DNA of 25,450 nucleotides. Origin: DASXMX01 sp036794395 (lineage in GTDB: Bacteria; Planctomycetota; Phycisphaerae; Tepidisphaerales; Tepidisphaeraceae). The notes beneath the pieces are model-generated. The model worked only from the letters and a program-made list of their open reading frames with translations, was not told the DNA's origin and did no database searches. Positions 22,429 through 25,450 of this stretch are shown one piece after another. A program made the translations under genes and the position numbers. Positions within the stretch are counted from its first letter, which is position 1. The number at the start of each line of letters is the position of its first letter. The stretch lies in the NCBI GenBank assembly GCA_036794395.1, contig DAIRGS010000071.1, positions 1-25,450 on the forward strand, written 5' to 3'.

Positions 22429-24006
22429 ATGACGCGATCTTCTTCGATAGTTCGTCCGCCCGTTGTGCCGCCGGGGCCGGAGTTTCGGTTGGCGGCGATC
22501 GATGTGGGGTCGAATAGTTTGCATATGGTGGTGGCGCAGGCGGATCCCGATGGGAGCCTGACGACGTTGTGGCGGATGAAGGAGATGGTGGGGCTGGGGC
22601 GGATCAGCTTTCCTTCGAAGCAACTGACGCCGGAGGCGATGGAGCGGGCGATGGCGACGCTGCGGCGCTTTGTGCAGGCGGCGCGCGCGCGGGGTTCGGA
22701 AAAGGTGCTGGCGGTGGCGACCAGCGCGGTGCGGGAAGCGGAGAATGGCGGGGATTTTCTTCAGCGGGCGCGACGTGAGCTGGGCATTGCGGTGAAAGTC
22801 GTAAGTGCCAGGGAAGAAGCCCGACTGATTTATCTGGGGGTGCGGCATGCGGTGAACCTGGGGACCAAGCCGCACTTTATTCTGGATGTGGGCGGGGGCA
22901 GCGTGGAGTTTATTGTCGCGGACAACAGCAAGGCGCTGTTCCTCGAGAGCCGGAAGCTGGGGGCGGCGCGGATGACGGCGCAATATGTGACATCGGATCC
23001 GATTAGTCCGACCGATCTCAAGAATCTCACGGCCCATTATGACAAGGAATTGGGACCAATCTGCGATGGAGTTCTGGCGCTGAAGCCGGTGGTGGCGATT
23101 GGCACCAGCGGGACGCTGGAAAACCTGGCGGCGATGTGCGCGGCGATGGACAAGAAGGATGTGGTCGCGGGCATCGAGAAGGATGCGTTGTCGCGGTTAT
23201 TGACGAAGTTGATCGAGAGCCGGGCGAAAGATCGGGCGACGATGACGGGGCTGGACGATCAGCGGAAAGATCAGGTGATCGCGGGGGCGCTGCTGGTCAG
23301 TGAGTTGATGCGGCGATTGAATCTTCCCGAGATCCGGCTTTGCAAATCGGCGCTGCGTGAGGGGATCCTGATGGATTACCTGAGCCGGCATTTGCCGGAC
23401 TTGCGGATCAGAAGGGAAGTGCCGGACCCGCGGCGGCGAAGCGTATTGGATCTGGCGCGGCGATGTGACTGGCATCAGGCGCATAGTGAGCAGGTGGCGA
23501 AGTTGTGTTTGGAATTGCTGGACGGGACCAAGGCGTTGCATCATTTGGGGACCACGGATCGAGAGCTGATCGAGTATGGGGCAATGCTGCACGATATCGG
23601 GTGGCATATCGCGCGCGAGCGGCATCACAAGCATTCGAAGTACCTGATTGAGAATGGGAATCTGCGGGGGTTCAGTGGGGAGGAGATTTCGATAATTGCG
23701 GGGATCGCACGGTACCACCGCAAGGCGATGCCGAAGCTCGCGCATAAGTCATTTGCGAAGCTTTCAGCGCATGGGCGGAAGGTGGTGCGGGTGGGGGCGG
23801 CGCTGTTGCGCATCGCCGATGGGTTGGATCGGAGTCATAGCGTGGTGATTACGGGACTGGCGTGCCGGGTGGATAAGAAGCGGGTGGAGGTGACGCTCAA
23901 GGCGCGGGGCGATGCGGAGTTGGAGTTGTGGGGGGCGCGGAGTAAGCGGGGGATGTTTGGGAAGGTGTTGGGGAGGACGTTGAAGATGAGGTTGGGGGGG
24001 AAGTAG
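22429..24006 (+). CDS. Ppx/GppA exopolyphosphatase/pppGpp phosphatase with HD domain
   Basis: The 525-residue protein has an ASKHA-fold phosphatase domain: LAAIDVGSNSLHMVVA (21-36, phosphate loop), TSAVREAENGGDFL (98-111), ILDVGGGSVEFI (151-162) and AIGTSGTLENLA (223-234). A C-terminal HD domain follows, with H352 in HSEQVAKL and the HD pair H388-D389 in MLHDIGWH. It should hydrolyse polyphosphate and/or pppGpp, linking phosphate store and stringent response. The ATG at 22429 is chosen because the in-frame GTG 20 codons upstream lies in a dispersed repeat and GGA stands 7 nt before this ATG. The long fused form is typical of Ppx/GppA with HD. Monocistronic. Confidence 0.92.
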   Translation: MTRSSSIVRPPVVPPGPEFRLAAIDVGSNSLHMVVAQADPDGSLTTLWRMKEMVGLGRISFPSKQLTPEAMERAMATLRRFVQAARARGSEKVLAVATSAVREAENGGDFLQRARRELGIAVKVVSAREEARLIYLGVRHAVNLGTKPHFILDVGGGSVEFIVADNSKALFLESRKLGAARMTAQYVTSDPISPTDLKNLTAHYDKELGPICDGVLALKPVVAIGTSGTLENLAAMCAAMDKKDVVAGIEKDALSRLLTKLIESRAKDRATMTGLDDQRKDQVIAGALLVSELMRRLNLPEIRLCKSALREGILMDYLSRHLPDLRIRREVPDPRRRSVLDLARRCDWHQAHSEQVAKLCLELLDGTKALHHLGTTDRELIEYGAMLHDIGWHIARERHHKHSKYLIENGNLRGFSGEEISIIAGIARYHRKAMPKLAHKSFAKLSAHGRKVVRVGAALLRIADGLDRSHSVVITGLACRVDKKRVEVTLKARGDAELELWGARSKRGMFGKVLGRTLKMRLGGK

Positions 24007-24098
24007 GGCGGCAAGTGCCGCGAGAAAGTAGTGGGGAGAACAGTAGAGCAGTAGAAGGAAAAGCTTTGGGTGTGAAATGTCTCTCGTCATTCGCCCTC

Positions 24099-24137
24099 AC
24101 CCCGGCCCTCTCCCGGTGGGAGAGGGAGAAAGAGGGG
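24099..24137. repeat. CCCTCACCCC-type hairpin repeat, second copy
   Basis: CCCTCTCCC (24106-24114) and GGGAGAGGG (24118-24126) pair perfectly around GGT, with a GGCGCG-rich tail. Related to 14301-14340. It stands between the converging phosphatase and aldolase genes, without a T-run. Confidence 0.7.
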
Positions 24138-24161
24138 GCGCGTGGATTGGGGGGACTGGCC

Positions 24162-24881
24162 TTACAGGGTGAAACCGGCGGCGGAGGCGTCGGTGTGGAA
24201 CATCTTTACGGTTTCGAGGGAGTATTGGGAGAGGTCTTTGCCGACAAGTTCCAGTTTTTTCAATACGTCGTTGGTAACGGTGATGATGTGGCAGCCGATC
24301 TGGTCGGCCTGGAAGATATTGAGTAGTTCGCGGGGGCTGGCCCAGATGAGTTCCTGATTGGGATAGGGTTTCATCATTTCGACGGCTGCGGACATGAGGG
24401 GGACGGGGTCGCGGCCGGTATCGGCAATTCTTCCGGCGAAGACGGAAATGCAGCTTGGGGCGAAATCGGCCAAAGCGGCGGAAACGTCTCGCACTTGCGA
24501 CAGCGTGAGCAGGGCGGTGACGTTGAGTTTCACTTTGGCGCGAGCCAGTCGCTTGATGAGCGTACAGCAGGATTCGGATTGGCAGTTGGTGACGGGGATT
24601 TTGACGTAGACGTTTTTGCCCCACGAGGCGATTTCGTTGGCCTGGCGTTCCATTTCGGTGAAGTCGTCGGAGAAGACTTCGAAGCTGATGGGTTTATCAG
24701 AAATGGATTTGAGGATGTCTTTGGCGAAGGCGCGGTAGTCGGCGATGCCGGCCTTGCGCATGAGGGTGGGGTTGGTGGTCAGGCCGGCAATGTGCGGTTT
24801 GCGGGCCATTTCAAGCATGCCGGCTTTGTCGGCGCCGTCGGCGAAGATCTTGATTTGAAGTTTGGATACATCTGGCATCAT
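24162..24881 (-). CDS. Transaldolase/fructose-6-phosphate aldolase family protein
   Basis: The 239-residue TIM-barrel protein belongs to the small transaldolase family. Motifs: IFADGADKAGM (12-22), GLTTNPTLMRKA (33-44), the Schiff-base lysine K94 in VYVKIPVTN (91-99), KLNVTALLTLSQV and SVFAGRIADTG. It should transfer or cleave a dihydroxyacetone unit of sugar phosphates such as sedoheptulose-7-phosphate or fructose-6-phosphate; which of the two cannot be decided. The ATG lies 3 nt after the GmhB-type gene, with AGGACC upstream. Two ATG codons in a row are possible starts. The pairing hints at heptose or pentose phosphate metabolism. Confidence 0.88.
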   Translation of the reverse strand: MMPDVSKLQIKIFADGADKAGMLEMARKPHIAGLTTNPTLMRKAGIADYRAFAKDILKSISDKPISFEVFSDDFTEMERQANEIASWGKNVYVKIPVTNCQSESCCTLIKRLARAKVKLNVTALLTLSQVRDVSAALADFAPSCISVFAGRIADTGRDPVPLMSAAVEMMKPYPNQELIWASPRELLNIFQADQIGCHIITVTNDVLKKLELVGKDLSQYSLETVKMFHTDASAAGFTL

Positions 24882-24884
24882 GCG

Positions 24885-25430
24885 TCAGGTCCTGTGAAGC
24901 TCCCTTAAAATAATCTCGACCGCCTCGCTCAGGTCGGCGGCCCGAAAGTCGGGGGTGCAGCGATCGGCCTTGCTGTAAGGCAGGTCGATCAGGATCGATT
25001 TACACCCCGCTGCCTGGCCGGCGGCGATATCGCTCCAACGGTCACCCACCATGAAGCTGCGGGCCAAGTCGATGTTGTACGCTCGCGCGGCCTCGGTGAG
25101 CAAGCCGGGCAGGGGTTTGCGGCAGAGACAGTTATCGGGGGTGTCATGAAAGCAGGTGTAGAATTCCGTGAGCTGCGGGAGTGAGATGCGCAACGCATCG
25201 TTGATTTGCTCTACGGCTTCTTGCGATTGGGTGCCGCGGGCGACGTCGGGTTGATTGGTGACGACGATGAGGGGGAGGTTGAGGGAGGCGAGTTTGGTGA
25301 GGGCTTCGGGAACGCGGGGGAGGATTTTAAGTTCGGAGATTGTTTGAGGGGGATGGGGGGTGTTGTTGATGACGACGGTGTGATTCAGGATGCCGTCGCG
25401 GTCGAGGAAGATGGCGGGCGTGGGGATCAT
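24885..25430 (-). CDS. gmhB: D-glycero-D-manno-heptose-1,7-bisphosphate 7-phosphatase-like HAD phosphatase
   Basis: The 181-residue protein is a HAD-family histidinol-phosphatase/GmhB type enzyme. The nucleophile motif is FLDRDGILN with D10 and D12, motif II VVTNQ (56-60), the zinc site C93-x-H95, C101-x-C103 (CFHDTPDNCLC), K105 in RKP, and motif IV VGDRWSDI (128-135). GmhB removes the 7-phosphate of heptose bisphosphate in ADP-heptose synthesis for lipopolysaccharide core. The ATG is 20 nt from the window edge and no ribosome site is evident, so the true start may lie outside. Aldolase gene follows after 3 nt. Confidence 0.85.
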   Translation of the reverse strand: MIPTPAIFLDRDGILNHTVVINNTPHPPQTISELKILPRVPEALTKLASLNLPLIVVTNQPDVARGTQSQEAVEQINDALRISLPQLTEFYTCFHDTPDNCLCRKPLPGLLTEAARAYNIDLARSFMVGDRWSDIAAGQAAGCKSILIDLPYSKADRCTPDFRAADLSEAVEIILRELHRT

Positions 25431-25450
25431 TGAAATGAGGAGAGGGGGAG

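Overview
The window looks like a chromosomal segment of a GC-rich planctomycete, most likely of the Phycisphaerae/Tepidisphaera type. This rests on sequence features, not on a search. Two secreted proteins carry the planctomycetal N-terminal LEPR-like motif (VEPRVLLAG at 4767-6785, LEARVFFAA at 10170-11420). One of them ends in a dockerin-like DYSRDGRVDATD segment. There is also a delta-60 repeat protein and an unusual density of small palindromic repeats between genes. No tRNA, rRNA, CRISPR array or transposase is visible. A 10-N assembly gap lies behind a poly-C run at 7218-7256.

Layout. 0.1-4.6 kb: one large plus-strand gene for a DUF4011-type SF1 helicase fused to a PD-(D/E)XK-like nuclease. 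4.7-6.8 kb: a convergent secreted metzincin-type metalloprotease. 6.8-7.4 kb: repeats and the assembly gap. 7.4-9.2 kb: a YjbQ-family protein, an orphan ribbon-helix-helix antitoxin-like protein, and a lipoprotein carrying a GspG-like pseudopilin domain. 9.4-13.9 kb, all on the minus strand: DNA-3-methyladenine glycosylase I (tag), a delta-60 repeat protein, and a galactokinase followed 9 nt later by a serine hydrolase. 14.5-15.5 kb: an HprK-like protein that has lost its P-loop. 15.5-16.0 kb: two palindromic elements. 16.0-18.6 kb: a three-gene minor pilin operon (PilV-, PilX- and PilW-like). 18.7-19.9 kb: a DUF433/DUF5615 toxin-antitoxin pair, and a divergent Phd/YefM antitoxin whose toxin seems reduced to a C-terminal scrap. 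19.9-25.4 kb, housekeeping: a short Rho lacking the N-terminal helix bundle, YqeY, a Nudix hydrolase, a Ppx/GppA-HD phosphatase, a transaldolase-family aldolase and a GmhB-type phosphatase.

How the genes work together. Four groups are supported by overlaps or very short gaps: galK with the serine hydrolase, the pilin trio, the DUF433/DUF5615 pair, and gmhB with the aldolase. yqeY and the Nudix gene are 3 nt apart. Everything else looks monocistronic and separated by repeat-laden spacers.

The most unusual material is non-coding. There is a 269-bp element with 22-bp terminal inverted repeats and two further nested inverted pairs, with a second copy 8 kb away. A 140-bp double hairpin has perfect 17- and 30-bp arms. 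A duplicated leader is shared by tag and the delta-60 gene, with 7-bp direct repeats phased every 10 bp. The best candidate for an unusual system is the helicase-nuclease. It resembles proteins found in defence loci but stands alone here, and its 5' end abuts a repeat.
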